64,000 nucleotides of DNA from an uncultured Oscillibacter sp. (lineage in GTDB: Bacteria > Bacillota > Clostridia > Oscillospirales > Oscillospiraceae). A program made the position numbers and the translations under genes. The stretch's first letter is position 1, and every line of letters starts with the position of its first letter. The notes beneath the pieces were generated by a model, which saw nothing but the letters and a program-made list of their open reading frames with translations, had not been told where the DNA came from and ran no database searches. Shown in pieces: positions 1 to 10,115 of this stretch. The stretch covers positions 1 through 64,000 of the forward strand of contig CATNDJ010000010.1 in assembly GCA_950097265.1 (NCBI GenBank). Reading direction: 5' to 3'.

Positions 1-426
1 GTCCCGCTCCTTCGGTTCCCGCTTTGGCGGGTCCCGGCGGGGAGCGTCCTTCCGCTCCTTGGCCCGGCGGCGCTTCAGGTCCATCCGGGCGGCGGCCTCG
101 CCGTAGCGCTCCGGGTCCAACTGCGCCAGCCGCTCCGCCACGGCGGCGGCCAGCCCCAAGTCCGTCAGGGCCGCGATGGCGGCGCTGCCCCGGCCCAGGG
201 CCCCGCCCAGCTCCGCCTTCGTAAAGGGGAGGACCAGCCACAGGCAGTGCCCCTCCTCCGCCAGGTGCTCCGCCCGGCGGAGGGTGTTTCCCGCCGCGTC
301 GGAGGCGATCAGCAGCAGCCGCGCCTGTCCGGCCTTGGCGGCCAGGGCCGCGGGCTCCTCCCCCACGGCCAGCCTCCCGCCCCGGAGGGCGAGGCCCAGC
401 AGGGACAGTACGTTGTTTCCGCTCAT
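1..426 (-). CDS. Ribosomal L7Ae/L30e/S12e-like protein (YlxQ-type), C-terminus beyond window edge
   Basis: Minus-strand ATG at 426; reads MSGNNVLSLLGLALRGGRLAVGEEPAALAAKAGQARLLLIASDAAGNTLRRAEHLAEEG...; directly follows ylxR as in nusA-infB operons; open to the left edge. Confidence 0.8.
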   Translation of the reverse strand, partial: MSGNNVLSLLGLALRGGRLAVGEEPAALAAKAGQARLLLIASDAAGNTLRRAEHLAEEGHCLWLVLPFTKAELGGALGRGSAAIAALTDLGLAAAVAERLAQLDPERYGEAAARMDLKRRRAKERKDAPRRDPPKREPKERD

Positions 427-695
427 GTCCCGCCTCCCAGCTCCGCCTCCATGGCGTCGTAAACCTCCGGGGGGATGGCGGTCTCAAAGGCCCGCTCCAG
501 GGCCCGGGACTTCCGGGCCTTTTTCAGGCAGGACGGGTCCTGGCACACGTAGGCCCCCCGGCCGGGCTTCTTCCCGGTGAAGTCCAGGCTCACCGCTCCC
601 TCCGGGGAGCGGACCACCCGCAAGAGGGCTTTCTTATCCTTCATCTCCCGGCAGCCGACGCACTGGCGCTGGGGAATCTTTTTCACCTTGGGCAC
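423..695 (-). CDS. ylxR: YlxR family RNA-binding protein (DUF448)
   Basis: PQRQCVGCREMKDKKALLRVVRSPEG..GRGAYVC motif; between nusA and the L7Ae-like gene. Confidence 0.9.
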   Translation of the reverse strand: MPKVKKIPQRQCVGCREMKDKKALLRVVRSPEGAVSLDFTGKKPGRGAYVCQDPSCLKKARKSRALERAFETAIPPEVYDAMEAELGGGT

Positions 696-742
696 CTTGG
701 GTCCCCCCCTTTCCGTTCAAACCGGCGGCGCTCCGCCGCGTC

Positions 743-1930
743 TTATTCCTCGGAAGCCTCCGTTCCCTCTCCGGGGATCTCCTCCGGAGCCGCCGGGCGC
801 TCCGCGGCGAAGAACTCCTCATCCTCCCCGGGCTGATAGCTCTGAGGCTTGATGTCGATTTTATATCCGGTGAGCCGGGCCGCCAGGCGGGCGTTCTGGC
901 CCTCCTTGCCGATGGCCAGGGAGAGCTGGTCGTCGGGCACCACGCAGCGGCAGGCCTTGACCCCCTCTTCCGCCATGCGGACCTCCACCACGTCGGCGGG
1001 AGCCAGGGCGGCGGCGATGAACTCCGCGGGATCCTCGCTGTACTTGATGATGTCGATTTTTTCCCCCCGGAGCTCGTCGACGATGGAGGCCACCCGCTGG
1101 CCCCTGGGGCCAACGCAGGCGCCGATGGGGTCCACGTTCTCCTCCCGGGACCAGACGGCCATTTTCGTGCGGCTGCCCGCCTCCCGGGCGATGGACCGCA
1201 CCTCCACGGTGCCGTCGAAGATCTCCGGAACCTCCAATTCAAAGAGGCGCTTCACCAGGCCCGGGTGGGTCCGGGAGATGAGCACCTGGGGCCCCCGGGT
1301 GGAGTGGCGCACGTCCACCACGTAGACCTTGATGTGCATGCCCTCCTCCAGGTCCTCGCCGGGGACCTGCTCCCCGGCCAGCAGCAGCGCCTCGGTGGAC
1401 TCCGCGCCGGTGCCGATGCGGAGGGAGGCCGCCCCGTTCCGGGGGTCGATGCGGGTGACCACGCCGGTGAGAATCTCGTGCTGCTTGGAGTTGAACTCGT
1501 CGTAGACCTTGCCCCGCTCGGCCTCCCGGAGGCCCTGGATGATGACCTGCTTGCCGTTTCCGGCGGCGATGCGGCCGAACTCCATCTTGTCCACGGGGAT
1601 GTTCACCACATCCCCGATCTCATACCGGGCGGAGAGGGCCTTGGCCTCCTCCAGGGGCATCTCGTTGAAGGGGTCCACGTAGTCCTCCTCGTCCACCACG
1701 GTCTTGCGGATGAACATGCGGAGCTCCTTGTGTTCCTCGTCCGCCTCCACGACGATGTTTTCCTCTTCCACGTCCTTGTGGTCCCGCTGGTAGGCGGTGG
1801 TGATGGCCTTGATGACCTTTTCCAGCATGGCCTCCTTGGGGATGCCCCGTTCCTGCTCCAAAAGCTCCAGGGCGGCGAAGATTTCCCCGGGATTCATGCC
1901 GGCGGGTTCCTTCTGCTTCTTGCCTCTCAT
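743..1930 (-). CDS. nusA: Transcription termination/antitermination protein NusA
   Basis: MNPGEIFAALELLEQERGI...S1 and KH motifs (GACVGPRGQRVASIVDELRGEKIDII); alternative start at 1897. Confidence 0.95.
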   Translation of the reverse strand: MRGKKQKEPAGMNPGEIFAALELLEQERGIPKEAMLEKVIKAITTAYQRDHKDVEEENIVVEADEEHKELRMFIRKTVVDEEDYVDPFNEMPLEEAKALSARYEIGDVVNIPVDKMEFGRIAAGNGKQVIIQGLREAERGKVYDEFNSKQHEILTGVVTRIDPRNGAASLRIGTGAESTEALLLAGEQVPGEDLEEGMHIKVYVVDVRHSTRGPQVLISRTHPGLVKRLFELEVPEIFDGTVEVRSIAREAGSRTKMAVWSREENVDPIGACVGPRGQRVASIVDELRGEKIDIIKYSEDPAEFIAAALAPADVVEVRMAEEGVKACRCVVPDDQLSLAIGKEGQNARLAARLTGYKIDIKPQSYQPGEDEEFFAAERPAAPEEIPGEGTEASEE

Positions 1931-1978
1931 CTTTGCCGATTCTCCTTATCACTGAAATACACTTAAAATAACAACACG

Positions 1979-2440
1979 TTAAAATTCCACCCGCAGGCGG
2001 ACCAGGGCTACGTCCTTTTTCTCAAAGGTCCGGGACCCGCCCCCCGCCTCCACGGTGACGGCCCCGCTGTCCTCGTCGTAGCCCGCGAGAACGCCGGGGA
2101 TCTCCTTCTGCCCGTCCAGGGCGCGGTAGAGCTTCACCAGCACGGGGCTGCCCAGAAAGCGGGCGAAGTCTCCGGGCCGCTTCAGCGCCCGCTCCGCCCC
2201 GGCGGAGCCCACCTCCAGGGTGTAGCTCCCCTCGATGGGGTCCGCCTCGTCCAAAAGGTCCGACAGCGTCCGGGACACGGCCTCGCAGTCCAGAATGTCC
2301 ACGCCGCCCTCCTTGTCCAGGAGAACCCGGAGGTACCAGGTCCCGCCCTCCTTGACATACTCCACATCCCAGAGGGTGCAGCCCGCCTCTTCAATGGCGG
2401 GAGCGGCCAGCTCCGCGGTGAGTTCGGTTACTTTTTTCAT
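1979..2440 (-). CDS. rimP: Ribosome maturation factor RimP
   Basis: MKKVTELTAELAAPAIEEAGCTLWDVEYVKEGGTWYLRVLLDKEGGVDILDCEAVSR; upstream of nusA. Confidence 0.93.
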   Translation of the reverse strand: MKKVTELTAELAAPAIEEAGCTLWDVEYVKEGGTWYLRVLLDKEGGVDILDCEAVSRTLSDLLDEADPIEGSYTLEVGSAGAERALKRPGDFARFLGSPVLVKLYRALDGQKEIPGVLAGYDEDSGAVTVEAGGGSRTFEKKDVALVRLRVEF

Positions 2441-2714
2441 AAATGGACGGTCCTCCGAAAAGATTTTGAGGAAGGGAAAATGGTCAACAAAAAGAGCGGA
2501 CCGCCGGTCCACTCTCCACCTTAGCTTCCATCTTACTCTAACATATGCAATATACCACAGCCTATGAAAAAGCGCAAGCCTTTTTACAAATTTTTGTTCC
2601 CGTTTCCAGGCTCAAAACCCGGTTCCCTTTATTTGGAAAGTAAAATCCCTCTTGTAAAAAGCCGGAAGATGGTGTATGATGGTTTCGATTTTGGAACATT
2701 AGGAGGAAGCTGCT

Positions 2715-2900
2715 ATGAGCAAAACCGCGAGCATGGTCATGAAGATCATCGGCGCCAGCCTGGCCTTCGCCGCTTTCGTCTGCCTGCTGATCGGCGGCTG
2801 GCACGACCTCAGCGTGGGGTACTGCGGCATGAAGAACCGCCTGAGACAAAGATTCAGCTCCGAATACGACGACTACGCCGACGAGGAACTTTACGAATAA
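2715..2900 (+). CDS. Small membrane protein of unknown function, 61 aa
   Basis: RBS aggagg upstream; one hydrophobic segment (MKIIGASLAFAAFVCLLIGGW) and an acidic tail; followed by a terminator. Confidence 0.7.
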   Translation: MSKTASMVMKIIGASLAFAAFVCLLIGGWHDLSVGYCGMKNRLRQRFSSEYDDYADEELYE

Positions 2901-2906
2901 GCGGTC

Positions 2907-2936
2907 CTCCCGTCCCTCCGGGGCGGGAGATTTTTT
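2907..2936 (+). terminator. Intrinsic terminator after small membrane protein gene
   Basis: ctcccgtccc-tcc-ggggcgggag then attttttc. Confidence 0.75.
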
Positions 2937-2948
2937 CGCCCCGCCCGG

Positions 2949-2977
2949 TTGACAAAGCCGCCGTTTTCGGCTATCAT
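2949..2977 (+). promoter_or_regulatory. Sigma-70-like promoter of pyr operon
   Basis: TTGACA (2949-2954), 17-bp spacer, TATCAT (2972-2977), 32 bp upstream of pyrC. Confidence 0.7.
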
Positions 2978-3009
2978 ATTTCTTCGAGAAACTGGAGAGG
3001 AGAACGTCT

Positions 3010-4347
3010 ATGCGTCTGCTGCTGACCGGCGGGGCCGTCCTTTGCGGCGGGGAGTTCCAGCCCCTGGAAATTGCCGTTTCCGAAGGGCGTATTGTTTCCG
3101 TTTCCCCCCGCCTTCCCCGGGACGGCGCCGCCGTCATTGAATTGAATCATGGTTTCGTCGTTCCAGGTTTCGTTGATGTGCACACCCATCTTCGACAGCC
3201 TGGTTTTTCTTATAAGGAGACCGTGGCGTCCGGGACCGCCGCCGCCGCCGCGGGGGGCTATACCGCCCTCTGCGCCATGCCGAACCTGGACCCGGTGCCC
3301 GACAGCCCGGACCATCTCCAGCCGGAACTGGAGGCCATCGCGCGGGACGCCGCCGTCCGCGTCTATCCCTACGGGGCCATCACCCGGGGGGAGAAGGGAG
3401 CGGACCTGGCGGATATGGAGGCCCTGGCCCCCTTTGTCCCCGGCTTTTCCGACGACGGCCGGGGCGTGCAGTCGGAAGAGCGGATGCGGGCCGCCATGCT
3501 TCTGGCGAAGAAGCTGGACCGGCCCATCGCGGCCCACTGCGAGGACGAGTCCCTGCTGACCCCGGGCTGGTGCGTCCACGACGGGGAATTTGCCCGGAAG
3601 CACGGCCTCCCGGGCAACGACTCCGCCAGCGAGTGGCGGCAGGTGGAGCGGGATATTCAACTGGTCCGGGAGACGGGCTGCCGCTACCACGTCTGCCACG
3701 TCTCCACGAAAGAGAGCGTGGCCCTGATCCGGGCCGCCAAGGCGGAAGGCCTTCCCGTCACCTGCGAGACCGGGCCCCACTACCTCTGCCTCTGCGACGG
3801 GGACCTGGAGGACGACGGGCGCTTTCGGATGAATCCCCCCATTCGCTCCGCCGCGGACCGGGACGCGCTGGTGGCGGCCCTGCTGGACGGGACGGTGGAC
3901 TGCATTGCCACGGACCACGCCCCCCACTCGGCGGAGGAAAAATCCCGGGGCCTCCGGGGGAGCCTGAACGGAGTCGTGGGCCTGGAGTGCGCCTTCCCGG
4001 TGCTGTACACGGAGCTGGTGAAGACCGGCAGGGTCCCCCTGAAAACCATACTGAACGCCCTGTGCGTGAACCCCCGGAGCATCTTCCGCCTGCCCGGCGG
4101 GAAAATTGAGGAGGGACAGCCCGCCGATCTGACGGTGCTGGACCTGAACCGCCCCGGCGTTGTGACCCCGGAGGGCTTCCGCTCCCTGGGCCGGGCCACG
4201 CCCTTCGCCGGGCGGCGGGTGGACGCCGCCGTCTGCATGACGCTGGTGGACGGAAACATCGTCTTCCCGGAGGGGCTGAAGCCGTCCCCCAACGGCACTA
4301 TTGGAATCGTCCGGGGCTTTGACCGCCAGTCAGGAGGGCCGGTATGA
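3010..4347 (+). CDS. pyrC: Dihydroorotase
   Basis: VPGFVDVHTHLRQPGFSYKET; AHCEDESL; ATDHAPHS motifs. Confidence 0.96.
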   Translation: MRLLLTGGAVLCGGEFQPLEIAVSEGRIVSVSPRLPRDGAAVIELNHGFVVPGFVDVHTHLRQPGFSYKETVASGTAAAAAGGYTALCAMPNLDPVPDSPDHLQPELEAIARDAAVRVYPYGAITRGEKGADLADMEALAPFVPGFSDDGRGVQSEERMRAAMLLAKKLDRPIAAHCEDESLLTPGWCVHDGEFARKHGLPGNDSASEWRQVERDIQLVRETGCRYHVCHVSTKESVALIRAAKAEGLPVTCETGPHYLCLCDGDLEDDGRFRMNPPIRSAADRDALVAALLDGTVDCIATDHAPHSAEEKSRGLRGSLNGVVGLECAFPVLYTELVKTGRVPLKTILNALCVNPRSIFRLPGGKIEEGQPADLTVLDLNRPGVVTPEGFRSLGRATPFAGRRVDAAVCMTLVDGNIVFPEGLKPSPNGTIGIVRGFDRQSGGPV

Positions 4348-5093
4348 AGCAAGGTATTTTTACGCTGGAGCAAGCCCGGCAATTGACCGGCGACGTGTGG
4401 GAGCTCCGCCTGTCCGGGGACGCCGCCGCCATTGCCGCCCCGGGGCAGTTCGTCAATGTCGAATTGCCCGGCAGGTTCCTCCGCCGCCCCATCTCCGTCT
4501 GCGACTGGACGGAAACCGGCCTGATCCTGCTGGTGAAGGAGGCGGGGGAGGGAACGAAAGAACTGGTCCGCCTCCCCGCCGGGACAGAGCTGGACGTGCT
4601 GTCCGGCCTGGGGAACGGCTTTGATTTCTCCGCCGCGCAGGAACCCGCCGTGCTGGTAGGCGGCGGTATCGGCATCGCCCCCCTCTACGGCCTGGCGAAG
4701 CGGATGCTGGCGGCGGGCCGGGAAGTGAAGGCCGTCCTGGGCTTCCGCTCGAAAGAGGACGCCTTTTACCTGGAGGAGTTCGCCGCCCTGGGCCTGGAGG
4801 TCCGTGCCGCCTCGGAGGACGGGAGCCTGGGGACCCGCGGCTTTGTGACGGATGTGCTGAAGGAGCTTCCCAGCTGCGCCTATGTCCTGGCCTGCGGCCC
4901 CACGCCCATGCTGAGGGCCGTCTGCGCCCTGCCTCAGCTTTCCGGGGGCCAGTTCAGCTTCGAGGCCCGGATGGCCTGCGGCTTCGGGGCCTGCGTGGGC
5001 TGCACCATCGAGACAAAACAGGGCCTGCGCCGGGTGTGTAAGGACGGCCCCGTGTTCCGAAAGGAGGACATTCTGTGGCAGACCTCTCTGTGA
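4344..5093 (+). CDS. pyrK: Dihydroorotate dehydrogenase electron transfer subunit
   Basis: RRPISVCDWTE flavin motif, FEARMACGFGACVGCTIET 2Fe-2S motif; overlaps pyrD. Confidence 0.93.
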   Translation: MKQGIFTLEQARQLTGDVWELRLSGDAAAIAAPGQFVNVELPGRFLRRPISVCDWTETGLILLVKEAGEGTKELVRLPAGTELDVLSGLGNGFDFSAAQEPAVLVGGGIGIAPLYGLAKRMLAAGREVKAVLGFRSKEDAFYLEEFAALGLEVRAASEDGSLGTRGFVTDVLKELPSCAYVLACGPTPMLRAVCALPQLSGGQFSFEARMACGFGACVGCTIETKQGLRRVCKDGPVFRKEDILWQTSL

Positions 5094-5995
5094 CCCTGGC
5101 GGGGGTGCGGCTGAAAAACCCCGTCATCCCCGCCTCCGGGACCTTCGGCTACGGCCGGGAGTTCGCGGAAGCCTATGACCTGGATATCCTGGGCTCCTTC
5201 TCCTGGAAGGGGACCACCCGGGACCCCCGCCCCGGCAACCCCCAGCCCCGCATCGCCGAAGTTCCCTCCGGCATGCTGAACGCCGTGGGGCTCCAGAACC
5301 CCGGCATGGAGGCGGTGCTGCGGGAGGAGCTCCCCTACATCGCCGGGATTTTCCACGGCCCCGTCATCGCCAACGTCTGCGGCTTCTCCCTGGAGGAATA
5401 CGCGGAGAACTGCCGCGCCCTGGAGGACACGGAGCAGGTGAAGATCCTGGAAGTGAACATCTCCTGCCCCAACGTCCACGCCGGGGGGAAGAACTTCGGA
5501 TCGGACCCCCAGAGCGCCGCCGCCGTCACCCGGGCCGTCCGGGCGGCCACCAGGAAACCCGTCTTCATGAAGCTCAGCCCCAATGTGACGGACATTGCGG
5601 AGATCGCCCGGGCCTGCGCGGACGAGGGGGCCGACGGCCTCTGCCTCATCAACACCCTGCTTGGCATGCGCATCGACCTGAACACGAAGCGCCCGCTTCT
5701 CGCCAACCGCACCGGGGGCCTCTCCGGCCCCGCCGTGTTCCCGGTGGCGCTGCGGATGGTCTGGGACGTGTACGAGGCCGTTCCCAAGCTGCCCATCATC
5801 GGCTGCGGCGGCGTGAGCTCCGCGGAGGACGCCGCCGAGATGATGCTGGCGGGGGCCTCCGCCGTGGAGGTGGGGGCGGCGAACCTGCGGGACCCCTGGG
5901 CCTGCAAAACCATCATCGAGAATCTGCCCGCCGTCTGCCGGCGGCTGGGCGTGGAGAAACTATCTGACTTGACAGGAGGAGCGCACCATGGCTAA
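5075..5995 (+). CDS. pyrD: Dihydroorotate dehydrogenase, catalytic subunit (class 1B)
   Basis: GTG start; [60 protein letters not shown]. Confidence 0.95.
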   Translation: MADLSVTLAGVRLKNPVIPASGTFGYGREFAEAYDLDILGSFSWKGTTRDPRPGNPQPRIAEVPSGMLNAVGLQNPGMEAVLREELPYIAGIFHGPVIANVCGFSLEEYAENCRALEDTEQVKILEVNISCPNVHAGGKNFGSDPQSAAAVTRAVRAATRKPVFMKLSPNVTDIAEIARACADEGADGLCLINTLLGMRIDLNTKRPLLANRTGGLSGPAVFPVALRMVWDVYEAVPKLPIIGCGGVSSAEDAAEMMLAGASAVEVGAANLRDPWACKTIIENLPAVCRRLGVEKLSDLTGGAHHG

Positions 5996-6692
5996 GGACG
6001 TCATCATCGCCCTGGACTTTCCCACACGCAGGGAAACCCTGAACTTTCTGGACCGCTTTCCCAACGGAGAGGGAAAACCCTTTGTGAAGATCGGCATGGA
6101 GCTTTACTACGCGGAGGGCCCGGCCGTCGTCCGGGAAATCAAGGCCCGGGGGCACAAGGTTTTCCTGGACCTGAAGCTGCATGACATTCCCAATACCGTG
6201 AAGCGGGCCATGGCGGTCCTCTCCGGGCTGGACGTGGACATGGTGAACCTCCACGCCGCCGGGACCTCCGCCATGATGAAGGCCGCTCTGGAGGGCCTGA
6301 CCCGGCCCGACGGCACGAGGCCCCTGCTCATCGCCGTCACCCAGCTCACCAGCACCGACGCGGCCGCCTTGAAAGACGAGCTGCTGATTGAAACCCCCAT
6401 GGCGGAGACGGTGCTGTCCTACGCCAAAAACGCCGCCGCCAGCGGCCTGGACGGCGTGGTCTGCTCCCCCCTGGAGGCGGCCCTGGTCAAGGAGCGCTGC
6501 GGAGAGGGCTTCTGCACCGTCACCCCCGGCGTGCGCTTCGCCGGCGGGGACGCGGGAGACCAGAAGCGGGTGATGACCCCGGAGCAGGCGGCGAAAAACG
6601 GCTGTGACTACATCGTCATGGGCCGCCCCATTACCCAGGCGGCGGACCCGGTGGAAGCCTACCGCCGGGCGGTAAACGAATTTTTAGGATGA
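5988..6692 (+). CDS. pyrF: Orotidine 5'-phosphate decarboxylase
   Basis: [37 protein letters not shown]. Confidence 0.95.
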   Translation: MAKDVIIALDFPTRRETLNFLDRFPNGEGKPFVKIGMELYYAEGPAVVREIKARGHKVFLDLKLHDIPNTVKRAMAVLSGLDVDMVNLHAAGTSAMMKAALEGLTRPDGTRPLLIAVTQLTSTDAAALKDELLIETPMAETVLSYAKNAAASGLDGVVCSPLEAALVKERCGEGFCTVTPGVRFAGGDAGDQKRVMTPEQAAKNGCDYIVMGRPITQAADPVEAYRRAVNEFLG

Positions 6693-6707
6693 GAAAGGAG
6701 CGTTCCC

Positions 6708-7343
6708 ATGACCCGTGAACAGACCATTGCCCACGACCTTTTGTCCATCGGCGCGGTGTTCCTCCGCCCCGGCGAGCCCTTCACCTGGGCCAGCGGCATC
6801 AAGAGTCCCATCTACTGCGACAACCGCCTGACCCTCACCGCCCCGGAGGTCCGCACCCACGTGGAGGAGGGTCTGGTGGACCTCATCTGCAAGCGCTATC
6901 CCAATGTGGAGGTCCTCATGGGCACCTCCACGGCGGGCATCGCCCACGCCGCCATCGTGGGCCACCTCATGGGCCTGCCCATGGGCTACGTCCGCTCCAG
7001 CGGCAAGGACCACGGGCGGCAGAACCGCATCGAGGGGAAGCTGGAGCCCGGCCAGCGGGTTGTGGTCGTCGAGGACCTCATCTCCACCGCCGGGAGCTGC
7101 ATCGAGGTTGTGGAGGCTCTTCGGGAGGCCGGAGCGGAGGTGCTGGGCGTCGTGTCCATCTTCACCTACGGGCTTCAAAAGGGCCTGGACCGGCTGGCGG
7201 CGGCCAAGGTGACCAATTTCAGCCTGTCTAACTTCGACGCGGTGTGCGAGATCGCCGCGGCGGAGGGGAAAATTCGGCCGGAGGACATTGACCGCCTGAA
7301 AAAGTTCCGGGCGAACCCCTCGGATGAGAGTTGGAGAGACTGA
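6708..7343 (+). CDS. pyrE: Orotate phosphoribosyltransferase
   Basis: [40 protein letters not shown] motif. Confidence 0.95.
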   Translation: MTREQTIAHDLLSIGAVFLRPGEPFTWASGIKSPIYCDNRLTLTAPEVRTHVEEGLVDLICKRYPNVEVLMGTSTAGIAHAAIVGHLMGLPMGYVRSSGKDHGRQNRIEGKLEPGQRVVVVEDLISTAGSCIEVVEALREAGAEVLGVVSIFTYGLQKGLDRLAAAKVTNFSLSNFDAVCEIAAAEGKIRPEDIDRLKKFRANPSDESWRD

Positions 7344-7366
7344 CCGCACAAGGGAAAGGAGCCTGT

Positions 7367-8287
7367 ATGCCCAGAAACATCATTGACGTGACCGACCTCA
7401 CCGTGGAGGAAATCGACCAGCTCATCTCCACAGCGGAAGACATCATCGCAAACCCCGCCAAATACCAGGACGCCTGCGCCCACAAGCAGCTGGCCACCCT
7501 CTTCTTCGAGCCCTCCACCCGGACCCGGCTCAGCTTTGAGTCCGCCATGCTGGCCCTGGGGGGCGGCGTGCTGGGCTTCTCGGAGGCGGCCTCCAGCTCC
7601 ACGTCCAAGGGGGAGACCGTGGGGGACACCGTCCACACCGTGAGCTGCTACGCGGATATCATCGCCATGCGGCACCCCAAGGAGGGCGCGCCCTACGCCG
7701 CCGCCCAGTTCAGCGAGGTCCCCATCATCAACGCCGGGGACGGCGGGCACAACCACCCCACCCAGACCCTGACGGATCTCCTCACCATTCACCGGGAGAA
7801 GGGGCGGCTGGACGGCTTCACCATCGGCTTCTGCGGGGATTTGAAATTCGGCCGGACGGTTCATTCCCTGGTGAACGCCCTGAGCCGGTATGAAAACGTC
7901 AAGTTCGTCCTCATCTCCCCGGCGGAGCTGAAGCTGCCCCGCTACGTGAAGGAGGAGGCCCTGAAAAAGCGGGGCATCCCCTACCGGCAGACGGAGAGCC
8001 TGGAGGACGTCATGCCGGACCTGGACATCCTCTACATGACCCGGGTCCAGCGGGAGCGCTTCTTCAACGAGGAGGACTATCTGCGCTTGAAGGACAGCTA
8101 CATCCTCACTCCGGAGAAGCTGGAGACCGCCAGGCAGGACCTCTCCATCCTCCACCCCCTGCCGAGAGTCAACGAGATCTCCGTGGCGGTGGACAGGGAC
8201 CCCCGGGCCGCCTACTGGAAGCAGGTGAAAAACGGCAAGTTCATCCGCATGGCATTGATTCTAAAATTGCTGGACATCCATGTCTAA
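7367..8287 (+). CDS. pyrB: Aspartate carbamoyltransferase catalytic subunit
   Basis: [31 protein letters not shown]. Confidence 0.96.
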   Translation: MPRNIIDVTDLTVEEIDQLISTAEDIIANPAKYQDACAHKQLATLFFEPSTRTRLSFESAMLALGGGVLGFSEAASSSTSKGETVGDTVHTVSCYADIIAMRHPKEGAPYAAAQFSEVPIINAGDGGHNHPTQTLTDLLTIHREKGRLDGFTIGFCGDLKFGRTVHSLVNALSRYENVKFVLISPAELKLPRYVKEEALKKRGIPYRQTESLEDVMPDLDILYMTRVQRERFFNEEDYLRLKDSYILTPEKLETARQDLSILHPLPRVNEISVAVDRDPRAAYWKQVKNGKFIRMALILKLLDIHV

Positions 8288-8305
8288 AGGAAAGGGGAGG
8301 ACTCT

Positions 8306-8734
8306 ATGAACATCGACAGCATCCAAAACGGCGTGGTCCTGGACCACATCCAGGCCGGAAAGAGCATGGACATTTACAAGTACCTCCACCTGGACCGGCT
8401 GGACTGCTCCGTGGCCATTATCAAAAACGTCCGCTCCGGCCGGATGGGGAAAAAGGACATCATCAAAATTGACTCCCCCCTGGAAGTGGACGTGGACGTG
8501 CTGGGCTATATCGACGACAAAATCACCGTCAACATCATCCGGGACGGCGAGCGGGTGGAAAAGCGCCGCCTCCATCCCCCCAAGAAGCTGGTGAACATCA
8601 TCCGCTGCAAGAACCCCCGGTGCATCACCGTAGCGGAGCCTCAGCTGGACGCGGTGTTCCTCCTCAGCGACCCGGAAAAGCACGTCTACCGCTGCGCCTA
8701 CTGCGACACGGCCAAGGGCAAAAAGAGCTTCTGA
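8306..8734 (+). CDS. pyrI: Aspartate carbamoyltransferase regulatory subunit
   Basis: Follows pyrB; IDHI-type N-terminus and C-terminal Cys4 zinc domain (CKNPRC...CAYC). Confidence 0.93.
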   Translation: MNIDSIQNGVVLDHIQAGKSMDIYKYLHLDRLDCSVAIIKNVRSGRMGKKDIIKIDSPLEVDVDVLGYIDDKITVNIIRDGERVEKRRLHPPKKLVNIIRCKNPRCITVAEPQLDAVFLLSDPEKHVYRCAYCDTAKGKKSF

Positions 8735-8736
8735 CC

Positions 8737-9258
8737 GTGGAACCCTACGAACTCATCCGTTCCCGGCGGAAGACCCTGGCCCTGGAAATCACCCCTGACG
8801 GGCGCTTATTGGTCCGGGCCCCCCTGCGGTGCTCCCAGGCGCGGGTTGACGCCTTTGCGGCGGCCCACGCCGCCTGGATTGAAAAGCACTTAGGGCTCCA
8901 GCGGGACCGGGCCGCCCGCCGTCCTCCCGCCCCCACGGCGGCGGAAATCGAGGCCCTGAAGTCCCGGGCCCGGGCGGAGCTGCCGGGAATCATCGCCCGG
9001 TGGAGCGAACAAATGGGCGTGCGCCCCGCCGGCTTTAAAGTCACCGCGGCCCGGAAGCGCTACGGGAGCTGCTCGGCGAAAAACAGTCTGTGCTTCTCCT
9101 GCTTCCTCATGAACTGCCCGGCGGAGGCCGTGGAGCTGGTGGTGGTCCACGAGCTCTGCCACATCCGGGAGAAGAACCACGGGCCGAAGTTTTACGCCCT
9201 GCTGGAACAGTACCTTCCCGACTGGCGGGAGCGGAAGAAGCTGCTCTCAATGAGCTGA
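8737..9258 (+). CDS. YgjP-like metallopeptidase domain protein (DUF45/SprT-like)
   Basis: GTG start immediately after pyrI; SRRKTLALEI...YGSCS...VVVHELCHIREKNHGPKFYALLEQYLPDWRERKKLL. Confidence 0.88.
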   Translation: MEPYELIRSRRKTLALEITPDGRLLVRAPLRCSQARVDAFAAAHAAWIEKHLGLQRDRAARRPPAPTAAEIEALKSRARAELPGIIARWSEQMGVRPAGFKVTAARKRYGSCSAKNSLCFSCFLMNCPAEAVELVVVHELCHIREKNHGPKFYALLEQYLPDWRERKKLLSMS

Positions 9259-9282
9259 ACATTTTTACGACGGAGGACGGAT

Positions 9283-9987
9283 ATGGAAAAGCTGAATCTT
9301 ATGGACCTGCTGAAAGGCAACCCCTATCCCGGCCGGGGCATCGTCCTGGGAAAGAGCGCGGACGGAAAACAGGCCGTGGCCGTGTACTTCATCATGGGCC
9401 GGAGCGAAAATTCCCGGAACCGGGTGTTTGTCCCCACGGAAGACGGTATCCGCACGGAGGCTCACGACCCTGCCAAGATGACGGACCCCAGCTTGATCAT
9501 CTACCACCCGGTGCGCAAAGTCGGACAGGGCCTGATCGTCACCAACGGCGACCAGACGGACACCGTCCGGGACTACCTGCTGGAGGGCCGGACCTTCGCC
9601 GAGGCGCTTAGACAGCGCACCTTTGAGCCCGACGGGCCCAACTGGACCCCCCGCATCTCCGGCCTGCTGAGCCCCGACGGCAGCTTCCAGCTCTCCATCC
9701 TTAAGAGCGCCGAGGGAAATCCGGATTGCTGCTGCCGGTACTTCTACCACTACGACGCGCCCCTGGCGGGGGAGGGCCGCTTTCTCCACACCTACATGGG
9801 GGACGGGAATCCCCTGCCCTCCTTCGCCGGGGACCCGGAGCGGGTCGGCCTGGACGCGGAGAACCCGGAGTCCCTGGCGGACCAGGTCTGGGAGGCCCTG
9901 CACCCCGAGAACAAGGTGTCCCTCTTCGTCCGGTTCGTGGACCTGGGAGACGGGAGCCACAGGGATGTGATTCGGAATCGGTACTGA
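9283..9987 (+). CDS. purO: IMP cyclohydrolase, archaeal PurO type
   Basis: NPYPGRGIVLGKSADGKQAVAVYFIMGRSENSRNRVF resembles the PurO-type IMP cyclohydrolase family. Confidence 0.82.
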   Translation: MEKLNLMDLLKGNPYPGRGIVLGKSADGKQAVAVYFIMGRSENSRNRVFVPTEDGIRTEAHDPAKMTDPSLIIYHPVRKVGQGLIVTNGDQTDTVRDYLLEGRTFAEALRQRTFEPDGPNWTPRISGLLSPDGSFQLSILKSAEGNPDCCCRYFYHYDAPLAGEGRFLHTYMGDGNPLPSFAGDPERVGLDAENPESLADQVWEALHPENKVSLFVRFVDLGDGSHRDVIRNRY

Positions 9988-9996
9988 GACCAGGAA

Positions 9997-10027
9997 GCCG
10001 TCTCCCGGCCGGGAGGCGGCTTTTTTT
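9997..10027 (+). terminator. Intrinsic terminator of the pyr/purO gene cluster
   Basis: gccgtctccc-ggcc-gggaggcggc followed by ttttttt. Confidence 0.88.
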
Positions 10028-10115
10028 GCGTTCCCCCTTCCCCCCGGGGGCCAAGTGCGGTATACTGGGTCTATCAAAAAATCACCGGCCCTCTCCGGGC
10101 GGAACGGAGGCACCC

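Noticed and set aside
2984-3009. Possible PyrR-type attenuator ahead of pyrC
   Set aside because: Predicted start site leaves only about 25 nt of leader, too short for a PyrR anti-anti-terminator; no pyrR gene seen in the window.
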